In this document: positions 7,545-14,622 of the stretch, piece by piece
Layout: each line of letters opens with the position of its first letter
Position numbering within the stretch: the first letter of the stretch is position 1
Assembly (NCBI GenBank): GCA_002343715.1
Contig: DDSA01000160.1
Coordinates: 1 to 18,833, forward strand
Length of the DNA: 18,833 bases
Direction: 5' to 3'
Origin: Phycisphaerales bacterium UBA2402
Lineage (GTDB): Bacteria > Planctomycetota > Phycisphaerae > Phycisphaerales > UBA1924
The notes under the pieces: generated by a model
The model's input: only the letters and a program-made list of their open reading frames with translations
Databases searched by the model: none
What the model was told of the DNA's origin: nothing
Made by a program: the position numbers and the translations under genes

Positions 7545-8306
7545 TCATCGCGGCGGCGCGATGGTGATGCCGTTGTCGCGGCACCGCCGGACGATGGTGC
7601 GCGCTGAGTCGAGCGCGCCGGGCGTGTCGGAGTGGATGCAGATCGTGTCGGCGGCGATCGGGACCAGAGCGCCATCGTCGGCGAGCACACCCTCGCGGCG
7701 GGCGATGCGCAGGGCCTGCGCGGCGGCCATGTCGGGATGCTCGATCAGGGCAAGGGGGTCGGTGCGCGGCACGAGTGATCCGTCAGCGAGGTAGCGGCGG
7801 TCGGCGAAGGCCTCGGCGGCGGTCGGATAACCCATGCTTTGCCACCACGTCAGGGCCGGCGCTCCCGCGAGGCCGATGAGACGGATCGGGGTGAAGGGTG
7901 CGGCCGCGCGGGCGATGGCCTCGGCGACATCCCGCCTTCGCATCGCGGCGTGGTAGAGCGCGCCGTGGGGCTTGACGTGAGTGAGGCGGGTGCCCGCACA
8001 TCGCGCGTGGGCCGCGAGACTGTGGAGTTGCGCAGCGACCGTCGTTTCGATCTCGACGGGAGAGAGTTGAAGTTCAAGCCGCCCGAAGTTCGCGCGATCG
8101 GGGTAGCCGGGATGAGCGCCCAGGGCCTTGCCGCTCTTGGCCGCGAGGGCGCAGAGACGGGCCATGGTGTCATCATCGCCCGCGTGCCCGCCGCAGGCGA
8201 CGTTGAGAGAAGAGAGAAGCGCGGCGAGCGCAAGGTCACGCTCGAAGGCGGCGGGGTCCTCGCCCAGATCGGCGTTGAGGTCGATGGAAAGAGGTTGGGT
8301 GTTCAG
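7545..8306 (-). CDS. pxpA: 5-oxoprolinase subunit A (PxpA, LamB/YcsF family), probable CTG start
   Basis: A TIM-barrel-like LamB/YcsF protein; with PxpB and PxpC it cleaves 5-oxoproline to glutamate using ATP. The family N-terminus is present (SIDLNADLGED, then SSLNVACGGHAGDDDTM, then GAHPGYPDRANFGR), followed by THVKPHGALYH, DRRYLADGSLVPR and TICIHSDTPGA. No ATG or GTG exists in frame upstream of SIDLNADLGED; the first ATG (8163-8165) would delete about 47 conserved residues. The only reasonable start is CTG at 8304-8306, giving 253 residues, near the usual 244-255. No Shine-Dalgarno is seen. A sequencing error is an alternative. pxpB and pxpC are not adjacent. It lies directly upstream of flgI, divergent from the tRNA. 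Confidence 0.88.
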   Translation of the reverse strand: MNTQPLSIDLNADLGEDPAAFERDLALAALLSSLNVACGGHAGDDDTMARLCALAAKSGKALGAHPGYPDRANFGRLELQLSPVEIETTVAAQLHSLAAHARCAGTRLTHVKPHGALYHAAMRRRDVAEAIARAAAPFTPIRLIGLAGAPALTWWQSMGYPTAAEAFADRRYLADGSLVPRTDPLALIEHPDMAAAQALRIARREGVLADDGALVPIAADTICIHSDTPGALDSARTIVRRCRDNGITIAPPR

Positions 8307-8355
8307 TCGGGTGAGCGTACGGACGGGTGGGATGGGTTGGAGGGGTGCCGCGGTG

Positions 8356-8384
8356 TGGCCACGAGCGACGGAAACCGCTATACT
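8356..8384 (+). promoter_or_regulatory. Likely sigma-70-type promoter of the tRNA-Ile gene
   Basis: TATACT at 8379-8384 is a strong -10 match. TGGCCA at 8356-8361 matches TTGACA at four of six positions with 17-bp spacing. Transcription would begin around 8391, just before the tRNA at 8399. The call is by consensus only. Confidence 0.5.
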
Positions 8385-8398
8385 TCGGGTTCACAGGC

Positions 8399-8472
8399 GG
8401 GCTTGTAGCTCAGTTGGCTAGAGCGCACCCCTGATAAGGGTGAGGTCGTTGGTTCGAATCCAATCAGGCCCA
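8399..8472 (+). tRNA. tRNA-Ile (anticodon GAT)
   Basis: A full 74-nt cloverleaf can be drawn. The acceptor is GGGCTTG (8399-8405) with CAGGCCC (8465-8471) and discriminator A. The D arm is GCTC...GAGC. The anticodon stem CACCC/GGGTG closes the loop CTGATAA, giving GAT. The variable loop is AGGTC, and the T arm is GTTGG-TTCGAAT-CCAAT. The 3' CCA is not encoded (ATTG follows). It stands alone rather than inside an rRNA operon. Confidence 0.97.
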
Positions 8473-8506
8473 TTGGTCCATCTCTCACAGGATCAGACAG
8501 AGCGCC

Positions 8507-8550
8507 AACCCCCACGAACTCAATTGAGTTTTGGGGGTTTTGTGTTTTTT
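8507..8550 (+). terminator. Intrinsic terminator of the tRNA-Ile gene
   Basis: AACCCCC (8507-8513) pairs with GGGGGTT (8533-8539), enclosing a second palindrome AACTC-AATT-GAGTT. A T-rich run TTTTGTGTTTTTT follows at 8538-8550. It lies 35 bp after the tRNA, in the expected place and strand. Confidence 0.85.
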
Positions 8551-8871
8551 GGCTCGGACGCCGCGGGACCGCGAGGTCGGGTGTGTGTTGCCTGCGGACG
8601 CCTGCGAGCGGCGAGCGTTTTGTGACGGGTGGATGGATCACGGCACCCCCCGTGCGGTTCGGGCTGGGTGAGCGTGCCTGATCGGCATGGCGACCCCCAC
8701 ACTTGGCGGCGTCGGCAGCGGCCCATCACGGCTGGTTCGTGCACCCTCTCTACGTGACATCCATGGAAGGAGGAGGCACGAACGTCTCGTGCGGAAGTTT
8801 CGTTCGCGGGGAAAGCGGTCGCCCTGTGGTCTGCGCTGCGGTGATCGGTGCCATGTCGGCGGCGAATCCGC
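8551..8871. other. Intergenic stretch without a recognisable gene
   Basis: These 321 bp lie between the tRNA terminator and the end of the VOC gene. Short open frames exist on the plus strand but their translations are arginine-rich and resemble nothing known. A small hairpin, CACGG...CCGTG, occurs near 8639-8655. A purine-rich GGAAGGAGGAGG near 8764 resembles a ribosome binding site but no ATG, GTG or TTG reading frame of substance follows it. Confidence 0.5.
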
Positions 8872-9351
8872 TCAGGACACCTGGCCCACGAGGATGCTGT
8901 ACCCGTCAGGATCGTGGATGTGAAACTCCCCGGCGGGCAAGTACTTCGGATGGGTCATCGAGAAGACGACGTTGGGCTCCCTCGTCGCGCCCGGAGAGCC
9001 GATGCGGACTCCACCATCGCGCAGCCCCGCCGCGAGCAGGTAGGCCCGCAGCGCCGCGGCATCGCCGCAGTGCATGCAGAAGAAGATGCCCTGCGCTCCG
9101 GTCACGATGGGCTCGCTCGAACGCCCGAACATCAGCGCTGCGGGATGGCCGCCAACGGCGGGTGCCGCGGACTCCGCCCACGCCCATTCGATGTTCCCGT
9201 CCGCCGATGGTTCGATGTTCGTCGCGTGAAAGCCGAGGTGCGCGTAGAACGCGAGCGTCTTCTCCACGTCCGCGACGTAGGCGAAGGGGACCAATCGATG
9301 GGCCGGGCTTGGGCATCGTGTGAGCGGTGGTTCAGAAGATGGAAAGGCCAT
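8872..9351 (-). CDS. VOC-family (glyoxalase / bleomycin-resistance / dioxygenase fold) protein
   Basis: A 159-residue cytosolic protein. The beta-alpha-beta-beta-beta modules of the VOC fold are visible: LVPFAYVADVEKTLAFYAHL (20-39) is the first strand and helix, and the closing block EFHIHDPDGYSILVGQ (142-157) is the typical final strand. Family members bind a metal or act as substrate-binding or resistance proteins. Only His144 or His146 and a few acidic residues are obvious metal candidates, so catalysis is uncertain. The ATG at 9349-9351 has no Shine-Dalgarno, and the first 15 or so residues are not part of the fold, so a later non-ATG start is possible. It has no same-strand neighbours that would suggest a pathway. 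Confidence 0.75.
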   Translation of the reverse strand: MAFPSSEPPLTRCPSPAHRLVPFAYVADVEKTLAFYAHLGFHATNIEPSADGNIEWAWAESAAPAVGGHPAALMFGRSSEPIVTGAQGIFFCMHCGDAAALRAYLLAAGLRDGGVRIGSPGATREPNVVFSMTHPKYLPAGEFHIHDPDGYSILVGQVS

Positions 9352-9421
9352 GGAGCGATCGTAGTTTCGGCATCGGCCTCCGCGCGGTCGATCCCTGGCC
9401 TCACGCCGCTACCGTCGCCCT

Positions 9422-9612
9422 TCATGCAGCGACTGTGGCGGGAGTCGCTTCCGACCATGGCGTGCACTGACCCAGCGGGCCATGGAGACGGCGGTCTTGC
9501 CGCCTGCGCCCGCCTTGAACTCGGCGCGGAAACCCGGGCGGATGGACATGGTCAGGAACGAGAGCGCGGTGGGGTCGGTCGGCGCGATTGTTATTGAGGA
9601 GAAGTTGCCCAT
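9422..9612 (-). pseudogene. Frameshifted C-terminal remnant of a planctomycete-type hypothetical protein (copy 1)
   Basis: Read on the minus strand, one frame gives IAPTDPTALSFLTMSIRPGF, then AGAGGKTAVSMARWVS, with strong G/C third-position bias. After RWVS this bias fades. The next frame resumes the expected ending TPWSEATPATVAA and a stop at 9422. The pieces together match a C-terminal signature I recall from hypothetical proteins of planctomycetes and other phyla (DPxxLxFL, GGKTAxxxxRWVNTRGExGPWSExVSATIA). The upstream part of that family (about 100 or more residues) is missing, with an in-frame stop at about 9625. The frameshift and truncation indicate decay. A related remnant lies at 10501-10680. 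Confidence 0.6.
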
Positions 9613-9718
9613 CGGGCTCCGTCTTCACAAAATCTTGTCTGAGTACGGAGTGGACTTCACACGAAACATGCGTCACGATACCTCGTGCTTGGAGGAATCC
9701 AAGTCAGGAGAGAGATTC

Positions 9719-10459
9719 ATGCGATCCGTTTCCGTCCTCGTGGCCGCTGCGTCCGCAACGGTCCTTCTGTCCGTCACGGCTCCGCCCGCGCGGGCGCAAG
9801 TCCGCATCACCGAGTTCATGTCGGAAGGGCAGGGTGACATCCTGCAAGGCAACGGCGGCCGCCGCCAGCGCGAGTTTTTCGAGATCACGAATCTCGGCTC
9901 GAACTCGGTCGACGTCTCGGCGTGGTCGTGGAACGACAACAACCCCAACGATCCGCACAACTGGGGCCCGTCCATCGGCTCGATCGCCGCGGGAGAAAGC
10001 ATCGTCTTCACCCAGATGACGGCCGATGACTTCCGCACTTACTGGGGCCTGTCGGCGAACGTGCGGATTTTCTCGTTCCTCCAGCTCTCCAATCTCGGCA
10101 ACGCCGACACCATCAACATCTACAACTCGTTCACGCAGGACGCGACCACGCTGGTGGACTCACTCACGTACACAGCCGACGCCCGCGGCAGCGGCATCTC
10201 GCGCAACCGCCCCTTCGACGGCGGCACCGGGCAGTACGCCAACTCCGCGTGGGTCATCTCGTCGGTGGGAGATTCGTTCCAGTCCTACCTCGCGCCCAGC
10301 CCGACCGGCTTCCCCCCCAACTTCCCGCAGCCCACCACCGGCTTCAACCAGGCCGACTACATCGACCTGGCGAACCCGGGCGTGTACGTGCCCGCACCCG
10401 GCGCGGCCTGTATGCTGGCCCTGGGCGGTGCCTTGCTGTCACGCCGCCGTCGGGTTTGA
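9719..10459 (+). CDS. Exported lamin-tail-domain-like protein with PEP-CTERM-like sorting tail
   Basis: A 246-residue protein. The start at 9719-9721 is preceded by AGGAG at eight bases and begins a signal peptide (residues 1-26, ending PPARAQ). The open frame extends further upstream but without a better start. Residues about 28-155 resemble a lamin-tail domain: VRITEFMSEGQGD, then REFFEITNLGSNSVDVSAWS, then AAGESIVFT and a closing LVDSLTYT. The last 23 residues are VPAPGA (224-229), a hydrophobic helix (about 229-240) and RRRR (242-245), a planctomycetal variant of the PEP-CTERM signal that exosortase-type enzymes process. It is probably surface-anchored or released. It is flanked on both sides by minus-strand pseudogene fragments and has no operon partners. 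Confidence 0.85.
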   Translation: MRSVSVLVAAASATVLLSVTAPPARAQVRITEFMSEGQGDILQGNGGRRQREFFEITNLGSNSVDVSAWSWNDNNPNDPHNWGPSIGSIAAGESIVFTQMTADDFRTYWGLSANVRIFSFLQLSNLGNADTINIYNSFTQDATTLVDSLTYTADARGSGISRNRPFDGGTGQYANSAWVISSVGDSFQSYLAPSPTGFPPNFPQPTTGFNQADYIDLANPGVYVPAPGAACMLALGGALLSRRRRV

Positions 10460-10500
10460 GCCGCCCTGTTTGTCTGGAGCGCCGAACCTGAACATCCGCA

Positions 10501-10680
10501 TCACGCCGCGACAGTCGCGCTGGCCGGGGAGTTCCACGGCCCGGTCGCCCGGTTCGTGCTCACCCAGCGCGAGAGGTTGCGGGCCTGCATCCCGCCCTTG
10601 TCGGGCTCGAAACTCAGCGTGGTCTCGGCGCGCGTGACGCTGCCGACGGAACGGTGCGCGCGGGTCGGCGGACCCCAACG
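10501..10680 (-). pseudogene. C-terminal remnant of the same hypothetical family (copy 2)
   Basis: On the minus strand the frame ending at TGA 10501-10503 reads TRAETTLSFEPDKGG, then NLSRWVSTNRATGPW, then NSPASATVAA and stop. This matches the GGK...RWV...GPW...ATVAA-stop signature of the remnant at 9422-9612. Upstream the match moves to another frame (SADPRAPF near 10650-10673), and a stop lies at about 10731. No start or full-length frame exists, so it is a truncated relic, probably with a frameshift. Confidence 0.55.
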
Positions 10681-10746
10681 TTGCAGCCGTTCAACCCATC
10701 CCGGCGGCGGGGCGCAGCCCGTGCCTCTTCATAGGATGTGGTCCCT

Positions 10747-11583
10747 ATGACGACACACCTGCCGGGTCCGACTGTGCATGCCGCGACGGAACGCCGTCCG
10801 AGTTTTCGCCGCGTCACGCTGCGCGGGCTGGCGGTGCTGTTGCCCAGCGTGCTGACGCTGTGGATTCTCTGGTCGGCGTTCGTCTTTATTTTTGCGAATG
10901 TCGCGGAGCCGATCAACAGGGGCATCCGTCGGGGTGTTACAGAGTTGGTGCCGCGGGTGGTGCCCCCTGAGCGCTGGCCGGAGTGGTACGACGTGACGCC
11001 GGAGGAGTTGGCGCGGTTCCGGGCATCGGGCCGAACCCCAGGTGCGAGCGAGGCGGCGGCCTTGGCCGCGGCGCGGCTGGACCGTCTGGAGGGGTACTGG
11101 CGTGCGCGGTGGTACATGCAGGCGGTGGGCCTGCTGGTGGCGGTGACGCTGATCTATCTGTCGGGGGCGCTGGTGGGAGGGTTCCTGGGCCGGCGGGTCT
11201 ATGCGATTGTTGAACGCGTGATCGGCAAGATCCCCGGATTCAAGCAGGTGTATCCGTACGTCAAGCAGCTGGTGGACCTGCTGCTTGGTGAAAAGACGAT
11301 GGCCTTCCGGCGGGTGGTGCTGGTGGAGTTCCCCCGTCCGAACAGCTGGGTGGTGGCCTTCGTGACGGCCGGCGGTCTTCGCCGCGCGGAAGGGGCGCTG
11401 GAGGGCGAGACGTTGTCGGTCTTCGTGCCCAACACGCCCACGCCCTTCACGGGCTTCACGCTGAACGTTCGCGCCAGCGAGGTGATCGATCTGCCGGTGT
11501 CGGTCGATGAGGCACTTCGGTATGTCATCACGGGCGGGGTGCTGGTGCCGGGGTCGCAGTTACCGGAGAAGAAAACAGAGTGA
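10747..11583 (+). CDS. DUF502 family integral membrane protein
   Basis: A 278-residue protein with two predicted membrane helices, about 27-51 and 124-146. DUF502 hallmarks follow: IGKIPGFKQVYPYVKQLVDL (159-178), LSVFVPNTPTPFTGFTLNV (223-241) and IDLPVSVDEALRYVITGGVL (247-266). The linker between the two helices (about 70 residues, with a charged PPERWPEWYDVTPEEL part) looks longer than in most members I recall. The ATG at 10747 has AGGA ten bases upstream; a GTG at 10738 is also possible. The biochemical function of the family is unknown. Same-strand hpf follows after 162 bp. Confidence 0.87.
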   Translation: MTTHLPGPTVHAATERRPSFRRVTLRGLAVLLPSVLTLWILWSAFVFIFANVAEPINRGIRRGVTELVPRVVPPERWPEWYDVTPEELARFRASGRTPGASEAAALAAARLDRLEGYWRARWYMQAVGLLVAVTLIYLSGALVGGFLGRRVYAIVERVIGKIPGFKQVYPYVKQLVDLLLGEKTMAFRRVVLVEFPRPNSWVVAFVTAGGLRRAEGALEGETLSVFVPNTPTPFTGFTLNVRASEVIDLPVSVDEALRYVITGGVLVPGSQLPEKKTE

Positions 11584-11648
11584 ACCTTTGCTCGAAGGAA
11601 CAGGGCGCACCCTGCTGGAGAGCCTCTGCACGGTACTACTATCCGGCG

Positions 11649-11662
11649 CCGGGAAGTCCCGG
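11649..11662 (+). other. Short GC hairpin between the DUF502 gene and hpf
   Basis: CCGGGA (11649-11654) and TCCCGG (11657-11662) form a perfect 6-bp stem with a 2-base spacer, followed by a T-rich but broken ATCTGTTTGGTCTTT. It may be a weak terminator for the DUF502 gene. A second small hairpin, CAGGG-CGCA-CCCTG, lies about 45 bp before it. Confidence 0.3.
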
Positions 11663-11745
11663 ATCTGTTTGGTCTTTGCGAGGGTTGAACTCCAAACAAG
11701 GATCGGGCGGCTTTCGACAGCGTTTGGATCGATACGGGAGAGGCC

Positions 11746-12045
11746 ATGCGGATTGATGTAGTGGGTCGGCATTTCGAGGTCACGGAAGCCATCCGCGAGT
11801 ACGCGGAGCAGAAGGCCGGCAAACTGACCAAGTATTACGGCGGGGTTCAGTTGATCCGCCTGACGATCGAGAAGACCGGGGCGCACCACGTCTCGGAGTA
11901 CGAGGTGGAGCTGGTGATCGACGTGGAACGGCACGAGGATTTCATCTCGCACGCGAAGGCCGAGGACCCGTACGCCGCGATCGATCTGGTGGCGGAAAAG
12001 GGCGAGCGGCAACTGCGTGATCACAAGGAAAAACTGCGCGGGTGA
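11746..12045 (+). CDS. hpf: Ribosome hibernation-promoting factor, short form (HPF/RaiA family)
   Basis: A 99-residue protein that binds the decoding region of 30S subunits and inactivates or dimerises ribosomes in stationary phase. The sequence begins MRIDVVGRHFEVTEAIREYA, then EQKAGKLTKYYGGV, and later AKAEDPYAAIDLVAEKGERQ, all typical of the S30AE domain. It ends at the domain boundary, so it is the short type without the C-terminal dimerisation domain of long HPF. GGGAG/GAGG lies just ahead of the ATG. The PTS EIIA and HPr-type genes directly downstream repeat the hpf-ptsN-npr order of the proteobacterial rpoN cluster. Confidence 0.92.
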   Translation: MRIDVVGRHFEVTEAIREYAEQKAGKLTKYYGGVQLIRLTIEKTGAHHVSEYEVELVIDVERHEDFISHAKAEDPYAAIDLVAEKGERQLRDHKEKLRG

Positions 12046-12052
12046 CGGTGCC

Positions 12053-12070
12053 CCGGGGCCGCAGCCCCGG
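12053..12070 (+). other. Intercistronic hairpin between hpf and the EIIA gene
   Basis: CCGGGGC (12053-12059) pairs perfectly with GCCCCGG (12064-12070) around the loop CGCA. It begins 8 bp after the hpf stop and ends 30 bp before the TTG start of the EIIA gene. No U-run follows, so it is more likely an RNA-stability or attenuation element than a full terminator. Confidence 0.45.
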
Positions 12071-12100
12071 TTCACAGGCCCGATTGGCAAGGAGCGAGTC

Positions 12101-12580
12101 TTGGCGAAGTTGACGGATATCGTGTCGGAGGGCGCGATCGTGGCGAGTTTGGCGAGCGCCGACCGCGATGCGGTGATCGCGGAACTGGTCGATGCGCTGG
12201 TGGCGTGCGGCGCGGCGAAAGCCGCCATCCGCGACGAACTGGTGGCCAAGGTCCTGGAGCGGGAGCGCCGCGGCTCGACAGGCTTCGGGCGCGGCGTGGC
12301 CGTGCCGCACGTGAAGCACAAGGGCGTGCAGCGGATGACGGCGGCGGTGGGCCTCTCGCAGCGCGGGGTGGATTTCGCGGCCCTCGACCGCCAGCCCGTC
12401 TATTCGGTGGTGCTGCTGCTCTCGCCCGAGGATCGGCCCGAGGAACACCTCCAGGCGATGGAGGTGATCTTCAAGAACCTGAGCAAGGACACCTTCCGGC
12501 GGTTCCTGCGGCAGGCGACGACGGTGACGGAGGTTCGGACGCTGCTCGAAGAAGCCGATGGCCAGCATATCGCGGGCTGA
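12101..12580 (+). CDS. ptsN: PTS EIIA domain protein (fructose/nitrogen type, PtsN-like), TTG start
   Basis: A 159-residue single-domain EIIA of the fructose/mannitol/nitrogen class. The phosphorylated histidine is His70 in GFGRGVAVPHVKH; E. coli EIIA-Ntr uses His73. LLLSPEDRPEEHLQAMEVIF (about 105-124) is the conserved segment after it. The start chosen is TTG at 12101-12103 because AAGGAG lies six bases upstream and the protein then begins in register with the family (MAKLTDIV). An in-frame ATG at 12017 would overlap the end of hpf and add unrelated residues. It is probably phosphorylated by the HPr-like protein encoded 88 bp downstream and acts as a regulator, since no membrane permease domain is present. 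Confidence 0.88.
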   Translation: MAKLTDIVSEGAIVASLASADRDAVIAELVDALVACGAAKAAIRDELVAKVLERERRGSTGFGRGVAVPHVKHKGVQRMTAAVGLSQRGVDFAALDRQPVYSVVLLLSPEDRPEEHLQAMEVIFKNLSKDTFRRFLRQATTVTEVRTLLEEADGQHIAG

Positions 12581-12668
12581 ACCGGCATCGCTCGTCCGGG
12601 TGCAAACCGCCACCTTCCGAAAACGTTACAGAAAGAGTCCGTCCCATCGATCGAACAGCCCGCCCGCC

Positions 12669-12944
12669 GTGGCACAGACCTGCACCATCGTCGCGACCGT
12701 GGTCAACCGCCTGGGTCTTCACGCGCGCCCGGCGATGACCTTCGTCGATCTCGCCATGACCTTCCGGAGCGCTGTGACCGTCCGCAAGGCCGACACCGAG
12801 GTGGACGGCAAGTCGATCATGCAGATGATGATGCTCGCGGCGGGGCAGGGGAGCGAACTGACCATCACCGCGACGGGGGACGATGCCGAGGCCGCGTGCG
12901 CGGGCCTGAAAAACCTCGTCGAGAGCGGTTTTGACGAAGAATAA
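12669..12944 (+). CDS. HPr-family phosphocarrier protein (HPr/NPr), GTG start
   Basis: A 91-residue protein starting at GTG 12669-12671. The active-site histidine is His18 in VNRLGLHARPAMTF. The second regulatory region DGKSIMQMMMLAA has Ser49 at the position that HPr kinase phosphorylates in HPr. The ending LKNLVESGFDEE resembles NPr (PtsO). No ATG is available at the right place; the open frame upstream to 12558 overlaps the EIIA gene and translates to unrelated residues. Its partner enzyme I (ptsI/ptsP) is not in the window. With the upstream EIIA it forms a regulatory PTS branch. Whether it is HPr or NPr cannot be settled here. Confidence 0.9.
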   Translation: MAQTCTIVATVVNRLGLHARPAMTFVDLAMTFRSAVTVRKADTEVDGKSIMQMMMLAAGQGSELTITATGDDAEAACAGLKNLVESGFDEE

Positions 12945-12972
12945 GGGCGGCGGGGATCGACCGCCGCCGCCC
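12945..12972 (+). other. GC-rich hairpin directly after the HPr gene
   Basis: GGGCGGCGG (12945-12953) pairs perfectly with CCGCCGCCC (12964-12972) around a 10-base loop. It starts at the first base after the TAA stop of the HPr gene. No U-run follows. It may end the PTS transcript by another mechanism or protect its 3' end, or separate expression of the aminotransferase that starts at 12992. Confidence 0.5.
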
Positions 12973-12991
12973 GAGCACCACCGAGCCTCCG

Positions 12992-14473
<1,482 letters not shown>

Positions 14474-14565
14474 AAGCGCCGTCCTAGAACCGCGAACACG
14501 ACCCGGGATCGACGAAAGTTCGCGACGAATCGTGTCAGATCGCTCGTGGAGCATGACTATTTTGG

Positions 14566-14571
14566 TAGAAT
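14566..14571 (+). promoter_or_regulatory. Possible -10 element before the beta-propeller gene
   Basis: TAGAAT matches the -10 consensus at five of six positions and lies 52 bp before the ATG at 14623. No convincing -35 is found at 16-18 bp. It is in the 149-bp gap after the aminotransferase. Confidence 0.25.
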
Positions 14572-14622
14572 GACCGGAGCGCCGAGGGGTTCGGCCGCAA
14601 GGGGGTTCACGGAGGTCGTGGT

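Noticed and set aside
8687..9323. Overlapping plus-strand open frames across and before the VOC gene
   Set aside because: Arginine-rich translations with no family resemblance; the minus-strand VOC reading is better supported.
9482..9718. Upstream extension of the lamin-tail gene to an ATG at 9482
   Set aside because: It would put about 79 unrelated residues before a clear signal peptide and run antisense over the pseudogene remnant; AGGAG precedes the ATG at 9719.
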